The notes: generated from the letters alone by a model not told the origin. A stretch of DNA of 64,000 bases from Neisseriaceae bacterium (GCA_027489245.1 JAIYAC010000006.1:186001-250000); one strand, 5' to 3'; counted from the stretch's first letter, positions 26,709 to 36,819 are shown. Program-made: numbers and translations.

Positions 26709-27322
26709 GCCACACCGATGACCAAGGCCGCACCGAGCGCCACAACGCCCGCATGGCACGCAAAAAAGAAATCATGGACGCCCGCATTGCCGCCGCCGAC
26801 GAGCACCGCGGCGTATTTATCGTGAACGCCGGTAACGGCAAAGGCAAAAGCTCCAGCGGCCTGGGCATGGTCATGCGCGCGCTGGGCCACGACATGCAGG
26901 TAGGCGTAGTGCAATTCATCAAAGGCGCCATGGAAACCGGCGAAGAGCGCTTCCTGCGCCGCTTCCCCGAGCAGGTACAGTTCCACGCCATGGGCGAGGG
27001 CTACACCTGGAACACGCAAGACCGCGAACGCGACGTCGCCCGCGCCACCGAAGCCTGGGCCAAAGCGCGCGAGATGCTGCAAGACCCAGCCATTGGCCTG
27101 GTACTGCTGGACGAGCTGAACATCGCACTGAAATACAAATACCTGGACGTAGAGCAGGTGCTGGACGACATCCTGGCGCGCCCACTGCACCAGCACGTGA
27201 TCGTGACAGGCCGTGGTGTACCGGACGCAGTGGTAGAAGCCGCCGACACCGTCACCGACATGACGCTGGTCAAACACGCCTTCGCTGCCGGCATCGCCGC
27301 GCAGCCTGGCGTGGAGTGGTAG
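26705..27322 (+). CDS. cobO: cob(I)yrinic acid a,c-diamide adenosyltransferase
   Basis: 205 aa, CobO/BtuR/CobA family. The P-loop is NAGNGKGKSSSGLGMVMRALGH (broken here as NAGNGKGKSS + SGLG, about residues 42-55); further family motifs are VQFIKGAMETGE, GLVLLDELNIAL and VTGRGVPDAVVEAAD. It attaches the adenosyl group to cobalt from ATP. Its ATG overlaps the btuD stop by 4 nt, so uptake and adenosylation are coupled. Confidence 0.95.
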   Translation: MSHTDDQGRTERHNARMARKKEIMDARIAAADEHRGVFIVNAGNGKGKSSSGLGMVMRALGHDMQVGVVQFIKGAMETGEERFLRRFPEQVQFHAMGEGYTWNTQDRERDVARATEAWAKAREMLQDPAIGLVLLDELNIALKYKYLDVEQVLDDILARPLHQHVIVTGRGVPDAVVEAADTVTDMTLVKHAFAAGIAAQPGVEW

Positions 27323-27499
27323 GCACCGGTTACTGGATTGTCGCCACGGCATTAAAGAATGGATTAGCCACAGAAGATGGCAAAGACCAGCACAGGCAAG
27401 CAGGCCCGAGCTGGACGGCAAGCGTCGTTGGTCCGTGCCTTCCGTGAAGTCCGTGGCAAATAAAGTTTTTTCCCTGATATGCATTACGAAGAAAGCCCC
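27323..27499. other. intergenic gap with CGTG-rich repeat-like tract
   Basis: No gene is supported. Near 27430-27460 the words TCCGTG, TTCCGTG and AGTCCGTGG follow one another, a pattern seen in degenerate intergenic repeats of beta-/gammaproteobacteria. It breaks an otherwise overlapping run of cobalamin genes, so a secondary promoter for cbiA may lie here. No terminator is evident. Confidence 0.4.
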
Positions 27500-28795
27500 A
27501 TGAGCTGCAAAGCCCTTCTGCTGTCTGCCATCGCCTCCGGCCAGGGCAAAACCACCGTCACCGCCGCCCTGGCCCGCCGCCTGGTGCGCGACGGCTACCG
27601 CGTGCGCGTGTTCAAAACCGGGCCAGATTTCATCGACCCGCTGCTGCTGGCCGCCGCCAGCGGTGGCACAGTAGACGTGCTGGACCTGTGGATGTGCACC
27701 GAAGCGCAGTGCCGCAGCCTGCTGGCACAAGCCGCCGCCGAAGCCGACTACGTGCTGATAGAAGGCGTGATGGGCCTGTACGACGGCCAGCCTTCCAGCG
27801 CCGACCTGGCCAAGCTGTTTGGCGTGCCGGTACTGGCGGTGCTGGACTGCAGCGCCATGGTGGGTACCGCGCTGGCCATTGCCCGCGGCCTGCGCGACCA
27901 CGGCCAGCTGCCGTGGGCCGGCCTGCTGGCCAACCGCGTGGCCAGTAGCGGCCACGCCGACATGATTCGCGCCTGCGGCACACCCGAGCTGCCAGTAGTA
28001 GGCTGCCTGCCGCGCCAGGCCGAATCGCTACCCGAGCGCCACCTCGGCCTGCACTTGCCTAGCGACCTGCCAGACCTGGCCGCGCGGCTGGACGCGCTGG
28101 CCGACGCGCTGCAGCTGGACCACGCCGTACTGGCTGCCCTGCCCGACTTTGCCCCCGAGGCTCCGCCCCCGATGGCCCTGCCGCCGCTGTTGGCTGGCAA
28201 GACCATTGCCGTGGCGCACGATGCGGCCTTTGCCTTTGTCTATGCGGCCAACCTGCGCACGCTGCAGGGCATAGGCGCGCGCATCGCCCCCTTCTCGCCG
28301 CTGGCAGACGACGCCATTCCGGCCGATGCCGACGCGCTGTGGCTGCCCGGCGGCTACCCCGAGCTGCACGGTGCCACGCTGGCAGGCAACACGCGCTGGC
28401 TGGCCAGCGTGCAAGCCTTTGCCGCCGCCGGCAAACCGGTATGGGCCGAATGCGGCGGCATGATGGCGCTGACCGAACAGCTGCACGACACCCAGGGCCA
28501 GCCCCACCGCATGGCGGGCATCCTGCCCGGTAGCGTCAGCATGACCGCCAAGCTGGCCGGGCTGGGCAGTCAGGCTTGGCCGCACCCCGCTGGCGAGCTG
28601 CGCGGCCACACCTTTCATTACTCGCAGTTCGACACCCCGCTGCCTGCCGCCGCCACCTGCCAGCGCAAAGCCGGCGGCAGCCCGGGCGAGGTGGTGTACC
28701 GCCACGGCAGCGTGCAGGCCAGCTACTTTCACGCCTACTTTGCCAGCCAGCCCGCCGCCGCTGCCGCGCTGTTCCTGCCGGGGGCAGCATGCTAG
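27500..28795 (+). CDS. cbiA: cobyrinic acid a,c-diamide synthase
   Basis: 431 aa. N-terminal dethiobiotin-synthetase-like domain has P-loop AIASGQGKTTVTAAL and RVFKTGPDFIDP; the C-terminal class I glutamine amidotransferase domain has the catalytic Cys in AECGGMMAL and a His in GHTFHYS. It amidates the a and c side chains of cobyrinate or hydrogenobyrinate. ATG 27500 is preferred (GAAGAAAG upstream); another in-frame ATG at 27479 has no ribosome site. The last 7 nt overlap cbiB. Confidence 0.95.
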   Translation: MSCKALLLSAIASGQGKTTVTAALARRLVRDGYRVRVFKTGPDFIDPLLLAAASGGTVDVLDLWMCTEAQCRSLLAQAAAEADYVLIEGVMGLYDGQPSSADLAKLFGVPVLAVLDCSAMVGTALAIARGLRDHGQLPWAGLLANRVASSGHADMIRACGTPELPVVGCLPRQAESLPERHLGLHLPSDLPDLAARLDALADALQLDHAVLAALPDFAPEAPPPMALPPLLAGKTIAVAHDAAFAFVYAANLRTLQGIGARIAPFSPLADDAIPADADALWLPGGYPELHGATLAGNTRWLASVQAFAAAGKPVWAECGGMMALTEQLHDTQGQPHRMAGILPGSVSMTAKLAGLGSQAWPHPAGELRGHTFHYSQFDTPLPAAATCQRKAGGSPGEVVYRHGSVQASYFHAYFASQPAAAAALFLPGAAC

Positions 28796-29688
28796 GCACC
28801 AGCCTGCTGTTGGCCGCCGGCCTGCTGGCCGACCGCCTGCTGGGCGAGCCCGCGCGCTACCACCCGCTGGTGGGCTTTGGCCGTGCGGCCAAGCTGCTGG
28901 AAAAACGCCTGAACGTTGGCCGCAACCGCCTGCTGAGCGGCACTTTTGCCTGGGCGCTGCTGGTGCTGTCGCTGCCGCTACTGCTGGCCTGGCTACTGGC
29001 GCAGCTGCCCGCCGTGGCCGCCACGGTGCTGAGCGTAGCGGTGCTGTACTTTACGCTGGGGCGGCAGAGCCTGATCGACCACACCCGCCCCATTGCCGAC
29101 GCCCTGCTGCAAGGCAAGCTGGCCGAGGCGCGGGCGCTGACCGCGCGCATTGTCAGCCGTGACCTGAGCCAGGCCGACGACAGCGCCATCACCCGCGCCG
29201 CCACCGAATCGCTACTGGAAAACGGCCACGACGCCGTATTCGGCGCGCTGTTCTGGTTTGCCGTGGGCGGCGCACCGGCGGCGCTGGCCTACCGCTTTGC
29301 CAACACGCTAGACGCGATGTGGGGCTACCGCAACGACCGCTTCGAGCGCTTCGGCAAAACCGCCGCCCGCGCCGACGACGTGCTGGGCTACGTGCCGTCG
29401 CGCCTCACGGCGCTGGCCTACGCCGTGGCCGGCGACACGCGGCTGGCGCTGGCCTGCTGGCGCCAGCAGGCTCCGCAGTGGGACAGCCCCAACGCCGGGC
29501 CGGTGATGGCCGCCGGCGCTGGCGCGCTGGGCGTGCAGCTGGGCGGCGCTGCCGTCTACCACGGCCAGCTGGAAGCGCGGCCACAGTTGGGCGCCGGCCC
29601 GGCCCCGCGCGCCGGCGACATCCGCCGCGCTGCGCAGCTGATGGACCGCGCCATCGTGCTGTGGCTGCTACTGGCGCTGCCGCTATGA
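28789..29688 (+). CDS. cbiB: adenosylcobinamide-phosphate synthase CbiB/CobD
   Basis: 299-aa membrane protein. Hallmarks: LLADRLLGEPARYHPLVGFGRAA at the start, LIDHTRPIADALLQG, IVSRDLSQADDSAITRAATESLLENGHDAVFGALFWFAVGG (read in parts) and YVPSRLTALAYA. It joins the aminopropanol phosphate arm to adenosylcobyric acid. Overlaps cbiA upstream and cobC downstream, so the synthesis genes are tightly coupled. Confidence 0.95.
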   Translation: MLGTSLLLAAGLLADRLLGEPARYHPLVGFGRAAKLLEKRLNVGRNRLLSGTFAWALLVLSLPLLLAWLLAQLPAVAATVLSVAVLYFTLGRQSLIDHTRPIADALLQGKLAEARALTARIVSRDLSQADDSAITRAATESLLENGHDAVFGALFWFAVGGAPAALAYRFANTLDAMWGYRNDRFERFGKTAARADDVLGYVPSRLTALAYAVAGDTRLALACWRQQAPQWDSPNAGPVMAAGAGALGVQLGGAAVYHGQLEARPQLGAGPAPRAGDIRRAAQLMDRAIVLWLLLALPL

Positions 29689-30695
29689 GTACGCCACTGC
29701 GCCCCATCCACGGCGGCAACCTGCTGCAAGCCGTCGCCCACTTTGGCGGCACGCCCGAACAATGGCTGGATTTGTCCGCCGCGCTGAACCCGCAGCCCTA
29801 CCCGGCCGCAGCCACCGACCCCGCGCTGTGGTACACGCTGCCGCAGCCGGACGCCGCCCTGCACGCCGCTGCCTGCGCCTACTACGGTGCGGCCAAGCTG
29901 TTGCCGGTAGCGGGTAGCCAGGCCGCCATCCAGGCGCTGCCACGGCTGCGTGCGCCGGGTAGCGTGGCGGTGGCGCACCCCAGCTATGCCGAGCACGGCT
30001 GGCGCTGGGCCCGCGCCGGGCACCAGGTTGACCGCTACCCGCACGCCGAGCTGGCCGCGCAAGCAGGCCAGGTGGACGTGCTGATCCTGTGCAACCCCGA
30101 CAACCCCAGCGGCCAACGTTGGCCGCAACAAGCGGTGCTGGCCATGGCGGCGGCGCAGGCGGCGCGTGGTGGCTGGCTGGTGGTGGACGAGGCGTTTGCT
30201 GACGTGACACCCGAGCTATCCGTTACCGCGCACGCGGCCACGCAGCCCGGCCTGGTAGTGCTGCGTAGCCCCGGCAAGTTTTTTGGTCTGGCCGGTTTGC
30301 GGCTGGGCTTTGTCGCTGCCGCCAGCGACATCCTGCAGGCGCTGGATGACGAACTGGGGCCGTGGACCATCCCCGCGCCGGTGGCGCGCATCGCTAGCGC
30401 CGCGCTGGCCGACACCGCCTGGCAAGCCGCCGCGCAGCAGCAGTTGGCCGCAGGCCAGGCGCGTTTGGTGGCGCTGCTGCAGGCGCACGGGCTACCGGCT
30501 GATGGCTGCCATTTGTTTGCCGGCGGCGCCAGCGCGCACGCCGCAGCCCTGCAACAACACCTGGCGCGGCACCACATCTGGTGCCGCCTGTTTACCGACC
30601 CGCAGCCCCGCTTCCGCCTGGGGCTACCCGCCAGCGAGGCGCACTGGCAGCGCCTGACCGCCGCGCTGGCCTGCTTTGCACCGGATACTTTATGA
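29685..30695 (+). CDS. cobC: L-threonine-O-3-phosphate decarboxylase (CobC/CobD type)
   Basis: 336-aa fold-type I PLP enzyme that supplies aminopropanol phosphate. Starts IHGGNLLQAVAHFGG, family typical; LCNPDNPSG is the PLP-binding Asn region; VVDEAFAD holds the PLP Asp; the Schiff-base Lys lies in RSPGKFFGLAGLRLG. Overlaps cbiB and btuF by 4 nt each. Two repeat words form an 18-bp perfect palindrome inside the gene at 30109-30126. Confidence 0.92.
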   Translation: MSTPLRPIHGGNLLQAVAHFGGTPEQWLDLSAALNPQPYPAAATDPALWYTLPQPDAALHAAACAYYGAAKLLPVAGSQAAIQALPRLRAPGSVAVAHPSYAEHGWRWARAGHQVDRYPHAELAAQAGQVDVLILCNPDNPSGQRWPQQAVLAMAAAQAARGGWLVVDEAFADVTPELSVTAHAATQPGLVVLRSPGKFFGLAGLRLGFVAAASDILQALDDELGPWTIPAPVARIASAALADTAWQAAAQQQLAAGQARLVALLQAHGLPADGCHLFAGGASAHAAALQQHLARHHIWCRLFTDPQPRFRLGLPASEAHWQRLTAALACFAPDTL

Positions 30696-31588
30696 AACCC
30701 ATCGCCCTCGCCCTGGCCTGCGCCCTGGCGCTGCCCGCCGTGGCTGCCAGCGCCGCACCGATTACCGTCACCGACGACCAGGGCCAAACGCTGACCCTAC
30801 CCGCCCCGGCCAAACGCGTGATCAGCCTGGCACCGCACGTTACCGAGCTGATCTACGCCGCTGGCGGCGGCAGCCGGCTGATTGCCGCCGACGCCAACAG
30901 CAACTACCCGCCCGCGGCGCAAAGCTTGCCGCAGGTGGGCAGCTTTCGCGGTATCGATATCGAACGCGTGATTGCCGCCAAGCCCGATTTGCTGATTGTG
31001 TGGCTGCACGGCCCGGCGGAAAAACAGCTGGCGCAGCTGAAGGCGCTGGGCATCCCCATGTATTACAGCGAGCCCAAACACCTGGCCGACATCCCCGCCA
31101 GCCTGCGCAAGCTGGGTACGCTGCTAGGTAGCAGTGCCGCCGCCGAGCAAAACGCCCGCCAGTTTGATACCGAGCTGGCCGCGCTGCGCCGCCAGTACGC
31201 CGGCAAGCCCAAGCTGCGTGTGTTCTACCAGGTGTGGCACAAGCCGCTGTACACGCTAAGCGGCCAGCACATCGTGAACGACGCCATCGAGCTGTGCGGC
31301 GGCCAGAACATTTTTGCCCAGCTGCCCATCCCCGCCCCGGTGGTGAGCGAAGAGTCGGTGATTGCGGCCAACCCGCAGGTGATGCTGGCCGCCGGCATGA
31401 AAAAACAAGACGACCTGCAGGCGCGCTGGGCCGGCATCAACGCCATTGCCGCCGTGCAGTACAAGCAGCAATACCAGATCGACAGTGACATTCTGAACCG
31501 CCCCACCCCGCGCTTCCTGCAAGGCACCCGCGCCGTGTGCCGCAGCCTGGACGCCGCACGGGCGGTCTACGCGAAAGTAAAGCCATGA
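30692..31588 (+). CDS. btuF: cobalamin ABC transporter binding protein BtuF
   Basis: 298 aa. Sec signal peptide (LALACALALPAVAASA, cleaved before API), then the FecB/BtuF two-lobe fold: RVISLAPHVTELIYAAGGGSRLIAADANSNYP, DLLIVWLHG, and a C-lobe DAIELCGGQNIFAQL. No lipobox is seen, so it is a soluble periplasmic protein. It serves the BtuCD transporter encoded 5 kb upstream in the same gene run. Confidence 0.92.
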   Translation: MKPIALALACALALPAVAASAAPITVTDDQGQTLTLPAPAKRVISLAPHVTELIYAAGGGSRLIAADANSNYPPAAQSLPQVGSFRGIDIERVIAAKPDLLIVWLHGPAEKQLAQLKALGIPMYYSEPKHLADIPASLRKLGTLLGSSAAAEQNARQFDTELAALRRQYAGKPKLRVFYQVWHKPLYTLSGQHIVNDAIELCGGQNIFAQLPIPAPVVSEESVIAANPQVMLAAGMKKQDDLQARWAGINAIAAVQYKQQYQIDSDILNRPTPRFLQGTRAVCRSLDAARAVYAKVKP

Positions 31589-32418
31589 TCCACACCACAC
31601 CGCACTACCACCGCATTGCCTGCCTGTGTACCGAGGCGGTAGAAACCCTGTACCTGCTGGGCGCCGAGGACCTTATCGCCGGCATTTCCGGCTTTACCGT
31701 CTACCCGCCCGAAGCGCGCCAGCACAAACCCAAAATCAGCGGCTTTTCCAGCGGCAAGCTGGAAAAAATCATGGCGGTCACGCCCGACCTGGTGGTGGGC
31801 TACTCCAGCCTGCAAAGCGATATGCTCAAAGAAGTAGCCGAAGCCGGCGTGGATATCCTGCACTTCAACCACCACAGCGTAGACGGCGTGCTGCGCATGG
31901 TGCGCGTGCTGGGCAGCCTCACCGGCCGCCGCCACGCCGCCGAGCTGCTGTGCGAGCAGCTGGAAGGCCAGATCAGCGCCGCCCGGCTGGAAACCGCCGC
32001 GCGTGACGCCGCCGGCCTGCCGCGCCCGCTGGTGTATTTCGAAGAATGGCACGACCCCATCATCAGCGGCATCGGCTGGGTGGGCGAGCTGATTGCGCTG
32101 GCCGGCGGCCGCGACGCCTTTGCCGAGCTGGCCGGCCACGCCCGCGCCAAGGAACGCATCGTGGCCGACCCGCAAACCGTGATCGACCGCCAGCCGGACC
32201 TGATGGTAGGCAGCTGGTGTGGCAAGCGCTTCCGCCCCGAAACAGTACTAGAACGCGACGGCTGGCAAGATGTACCAGCGGTGCGCAACGCGGCACGTGG
32301 CCATGTTATCGAAATCAAGTCCGCCGACATCCTGGCCCCCGGCCCCACGCTGATTAGCCGCGGCCTGCCGCAGCTGCAGGCGCTGATCCGCCAGTGGCAC
32401 GAAGACCGCGCCGGCTAA
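31585..32418 (+). CDS. BtuF-like protein without signal peptide
   Basis: 277 aa of the same FecB/BtuF fold (TEAVETLYLLGAEDLIAGISGFTVYPPEA; VTPDLVVGYSSLQ; WVGELIALAGGRDAF), but the N-terminus MIHTTPHYHRIACLCTEAV has no signal peptide, so the product should stay in the cytoplasm. It overlaps btuF by 4 nt. Cytoplasmic BtuF paralogues occur in several betaproteobacterial B12 clusters. A cobalamin- or cobinamide-handling role is inferred, not shown. GSWCGKRF (about residue 210) contains a Cys that could bind cobalt. Confidence 0.8.
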   Translation: MIHTTPHYHRIACLCTEAVETLYLLGAEDLIAGISGFTVYPPEARQHKPKISGFSSGKLEKIMAVTPDLVVGYSSLQSDMLKEVAEAGVDILHFNHHSVDGVLRMVRVLGSLTGRRHAAELLCEQLEGQISAARLETAARDAAGLPRPLVYFEEWHDPIISGIGWVGELIALAGGRDAFAELAGHARAKERIVADPQTVIDRQPDLMVGSWCGKRFRPETVLERDGWQDVPAVRNAARGHVIEIKSADILAPGPTLISRGLPQLQALIRQWHEDRAG

Positions 32419-32677
32419 GCGCTTTTTAACGGCATTTTCAGCCACGCAAGCACACTGAAAGCACAGACAAAACCGCCCCGGCGTGCCGGGCTGGCCAAGC
32501 CGTAAACGGCCACGCCAGCCGCGCCTGAGCGCTCATTTATCCCTGACGCTTGTGTGCTTGCATGGCAAACAACAAACCCTGCGCCCCCACTGCTACCGGC
32601 ACCGGTAACCGCAGCTGGCTTTTTCGCTGTTTTCCGTGCCGTCGGTGTGCGTCGGTGGCCAAACCGAGAGAGACACC
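32419..32677 (+). other. structured leader region before cobQ
   Basis: No gene. A 10-bp inverted repeat, GCAAGCACAC (32446-32455) and GTGTGCTTGC (32552-32561), encloses GC-rich inner hairpins such as GGCTGGCCAAGCCG. I looked for cobalamin aptamer motifs and found none. It may be the cobQ 5' UTR or a terminator region for the btuF paralogue. Confidence 0.4.
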
Positions 32678-34150
<1,473 letters not shown>

Positions 34151-34184
34151 TACATCGCGGCCAACCTTGATGGATAGACGCATG

Positions 34185-34213
34185 GCCCGGATAAGGCATA
34201 GCCGCATCCGGGC
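34185..34213. repeat. REP-like palindrome, copy 1
   Basis: GCCCGGATAAGGC, a 3-nt loop, then GCCGCATCCGGGC form an imperfect 29-nt palindrome. It matches 24 of 29 positions of a second copy at 39883-39911. Both are intergenic, as REP elements usually are. Confidence 0.65.
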
Positions 34214-34300
34214 TACGAGCTGAGCAAGCCAGTCTTGGGCAAGTTGGCGCTGAACAAAGTGAAGACCAACTAACCACCTGAGAGAACAAAAGCGAAAATC

Positions 34301-34750
34301 ATGAAATATATTGTAGCCCTATTGCTTTTGTTTTTCATTTTATATTTCGGATGCTTGCACCCATCAGCCAGGCTAGTGCCAATATTGAAAACAGTTGAAT
34401 CAGATTGTGCAATTGGCTTCATTTTGACCAGCCCCATGCGTGGGTACGATCTTAACATCCAGTCTGTTTCCAAAGATGGCTTCGGCCGTTCATACAAGTT
34501 ATTTATTGGTTATGGTGATGATCTACCAAAGGGTGCCAGTGTATTTTTTAATTTAAAAGGCCTGCACTTATCCAGCGGGCGTTACTTCGTTTATTTTTCC
34601 AAATTTGGCATTTCTTACTATGCCCAGTTTGACTTTTACAGGCAAGGCAAAGCTACGGTTATTGACTTGTACGATTTTGAGCCAAATTCAGACAGGAGCA
34701 ATCCACGATCTGGTGAGTACTCAAAAAAGATAGCCACGTGTAGATTTTAA
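34301..34750 (+). CDS. unknown small protein with N-terminal membrane segment
   Basis: 149 aa in AT-rich DNA unlike its GC-rich neighbours. N-terminus MKYIVALLLLFFILYFGC is a membrane anchor or signal peptide; the Cys at 18 is a poor lipobox. The rest is soluble and Phe/Tyr-rich (FFNLKGLHLSSGRYFVYFSKFG), with no family I recognise. A 13-bp direct repeat (CGGGCTACGAGCT, at 34209 and 34921) brackets the gene. Codon use and base composition suggest horizontal origin. It may belong to the same insert as the following ATPase/TOPRIM pair, but a functional link is unproven. Confidence 0.65.
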   Translation: MKYIVALLLLFFILYFGCLHPSARLVPILKTVESDCAIGFILTSPMRGYDLNIQSVSKDGFGRSYKLFIGYGDDLPKGASVFFNLKGLHLSSGRYFVYFSKFGISYYAQFDFYRQGKATVIDLYDFEPNSDRSNPRSGEYSKKIATCRF

Positions 34751-34978
34751 AATCTCGGCAACGTTGTTACATCACGGCTTTGCTTACGTGATAAACGTTG
34801 GGCTTCGCAAGCTCAGCCCAACCTACGGGCCTGGTGCATTTGTGCTTCGGAGTGTGGAAAACCCGTCAGCCCTATCGGGCGGATTACGCCAAGATCAGTT
34901 GACGGACAAGACGATATCTACGGGCTACGAGCTACGGGCTAAATTCGTGCGTATTTAATTCAACACAAAGGAACCAAA
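34751..34978. repeat. REP-like and hairpin debris before the ATPase gene
   Basis: 228 nt with no credible gene. It holds a hairpin near 34771-34793 (ATCACG/CGTGAT), then GTTGGGCTTCG...GCTCAGCCCAAC (34798-34823), a palindrome of a type common between genes in proteobacteria. GGGCGGATTACGCC and the direct repeat copy CGGGCTACGAGCT (34921-34933) follow. TAAACGTTGGGCTTC at 34792-34806 is repeated in inverted form at 36876-36890, on the other side of the two-gene module. AAGGA 5 nt ahead of ATG 34979 is the ribosome site. Confidence 0.6.
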
Positions 34979-36094
34979 ATGATTATTAAAAACTTCGAAG
35001 TGACCGGGCTAATGGGGCGCTCATCAGAATTGAAATTAAACTTCAATAACGATATCAACATCATTACAGGAAGAAATGGCTCCGGAAAAACCAGCATCTT
35101 AAAATTAATGTGGTACATAATAAGTGGAAATATTTTAAAAGCGCTCAATGAGGTCAATTTTAAAAAAGCAACCATCACCACAAACCTTTATCAATGTACC
35201 GTACACAGAATCAGCAAAAACACATGCAAAGTCGAAGTAAAAACCGAAAAAGGAACGCAAACATTTGAAGACATTCACGACGAATATGATGAAATAGCTG
35301 AAACTGCCGAAGATCAAGCCAATAAAATAATAACAAGATTTGGATCATCTATATTCTTCCCTACATTTCGAAGAATAGAGGGTGGCTTCACCCTTGAAGA
35401 ACCGAGTCATAGATTTAGCAGCTTCACTGCATCCAGTATTGAAGATGCACTAGAAAGCCTCTCCAAAAGACTCTCCAACAAGAGGCATACATTTGTAGCA
35501 GCCTTAAGCACATCAGATATATCCAGCCTTCTATCAAAGCAATACACAGACCTATCAGATTCGAATAATAAAATTCAAAAACAAACCACTCAGCTAATCA
35601 TTGACAAGATTAAGAAATTTAAAAAAGAAGAAGAACAAGAGGGACTTAAAACCGCAATAACCCTTATTGACGACATCAAATCAGAAATTGAAAGCATGGA
35701 TTCAAAAAGGGATGACATCATGAAGCCACTGCTAACATTCAGAGACTTGGCAATCAGACTTCTTAATCATGCCGGCATTAACTTAGGACAAAGCTTCAGT
35801 TTTGGCGACGCTGCACATGCCATAAATTCTGACTATTTATCGGCCGGAGAGAAGCAGCTTCTAAGCTTTATCGCGTATAACGCCTTTAATGAAAATTCAG
35901 TTATTTTTATTGATGAACCCGAGTTAAGCTTGCACGTAGACTGGCAGCGTCAGCTCTTCGGAATCCTGACAACCCAACAAAAAAATAATCAGTTCATCTT
36001 TGCTACACACTCACCATTCATATACAGCAAATATCCTGAAAAAGAAATACTTATCGACTCATTGCGGGGTGACGAGGGGGCAATCCAGCAATGA
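34979..36094 (+). CDS. AriA-like ABC/AAA15 ATPase (PARIS-type defence module)
   Basis: 371-aa RecF/SMC-like ATPase. Walker A GRNGSGKT at residues 31-38; middle region (about 180-260) is Lys/Glu-rich and likely coiled; signature LSAGEKQLLS, Walker B VIFIDEPELSLH and H-loop FATHSPF close the C-terminal half. This is the AAA_15/21 class of overcoming-lysogenization and AriA proteins. It overlaps a DUF4435 TOPRIM gene by 4 nt, the PARIS (AriA-AriB) layout, where the ATPase senses a phage anti-restriction protein and holds the toxin. It is shorter than described AriA proteins as far as I recall, so it could be a divergent type. DNA is strongly AT-rich. Confidence 0.72.
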   Translation: MIIKNFEVTGLMGRSSELKLNFNNDINIITGRNGSGKTSILKLMWYIISGNILKALNEVNFKKATITTNLYQCTVHRISKNTCKVEVKTEKGTQTFEDIHDEYDEIAETAEDQANKIITRFGSSIFFPTFRRIEGGFTLEEPSHRFSSFTASSIEDALESLSKRLSNKRHTFVAALSTSDISSLLSKQYTDLSDSNNKIQKQTTQLIIDKIKKFKKEEEQEGLKTAITLIDDIKSEIESMDSKRDDIMKPLLTFRDLAIRLLNHAGINLGQSFSFGDAAHAINSDYLSAGEKQLLSFIAYNAFNENSVIFIDEPELSLHVDWQRQLFGILTTQQKNNQFIFATHSPFIYSKYPEKEILIDSLRGDEGAIQQ

Positions 36095-36819
36095 AAAGTA
36101 AAATTGAATACAGTATCAATGAGATTATAGCCACATTAAAAAGAACCTCACTACCCACCATAATAGTCGAAGGTAGTGATGATATTATTATCTACAGAAA
36201 ACTCGAAGAGATTTTATCCGAAAAAAACATATCTACATTGCCAGTTGGCGGCAGGGAGAAAGTGCTAGCGCTGTTTCTACGCCGCAATGAATTCAGCAAT
36301 ACAAAATGTGCTTTTATCGCTGACAAGGATGTATGGGTAACGACTGGCGTACCCCATACTTACATTTCGGACTGCTTATTTTTCACAGAGGGCTACTCTA
36401 TAGAAAATGAAGTCTATGTTGATGCTAGACTCCGAAATATGATCCCGGAAGCCGATCTCTATCATTATGAAAAAGATCTAGATATGTTTATAGAATGGTA
36501 TGCTCTTGCTCTATCACGACACCTGCAAGATCCATCAAAAAGAATATCCCTGCATAGCAACCAAGTGCTCGACCAAGCAAATCGTGAAACATTACTTGAG
36601 CTAAAGCAGTCAGAAATGTACCCCAAGGGACTCAATGAGTACATAAGAAAAAACTACATGGATCAACTAAGAGGAAAGTCTTTGCTTGATATTTTTAATA
36701 GACGAATAAAAATTTGCAAAGGCATAAATCATAACAATAGAACCTTGTTTGACACAGTTGCGGCAAGGCCTGGTGATCGCATAAACAGAATCTTCTCAAA
36801 AGTCTGCAACTACATCTAA
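36091..36819 (+). CDS. AriB-like DUF4435/TOPRIM effector
   Basis: 242 aa. TOPRIM-like core: Glu27 in IIVEGSDD, then a GGREKVLALF loop (about 53-62), and the DxD-type pair Asp78/Asp80 in AFIADKD. TEGYSIENEVYVDARL matches the YSIEN element of DUF4435. In PARIS, AriB is the effector released from AriA and cleaves tRNA; the acidic residues expected for this are present here. The gene starts inside the ATPase stop (ATGA), so dosage is coupled. A general DUF4435 partner of another ATPase system is the main alternative. Confidence 0.72.
   Translation: MKSKIEYSINEIIATLKRTSLPTIIVEGSDDIIIYRKLEEILSEKNISTLPVGGREKVLALFLRRNEFSNTKCAFIADKDVWVTTGVPHTYISDCLFFTEGYSIENEVYVDARLRNMIPEADLYHYEKDLDMFIEWYALALSRHLQDPSKRISLHSNQVLDQANRETLLELKQSEMYPKGLNEYIRKNYMDQLRGKSLLDIFNRRIKICKGINHNNRTLFDTVAARPGDRINRIFSKVCNYI

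Noticed and set aside
32419..32677. Second cobalamin riboswitch before cobQ
   Set aside because: No B12 box or conserved core was found; only GC-rich hairpins and one inverted repeat.
34764..34958. 64-codon open frame between the small unknown gene and the ATPase gene
   Set aside because: It runs through REP-like palindromes and has no ribosome site or recognisable domain.
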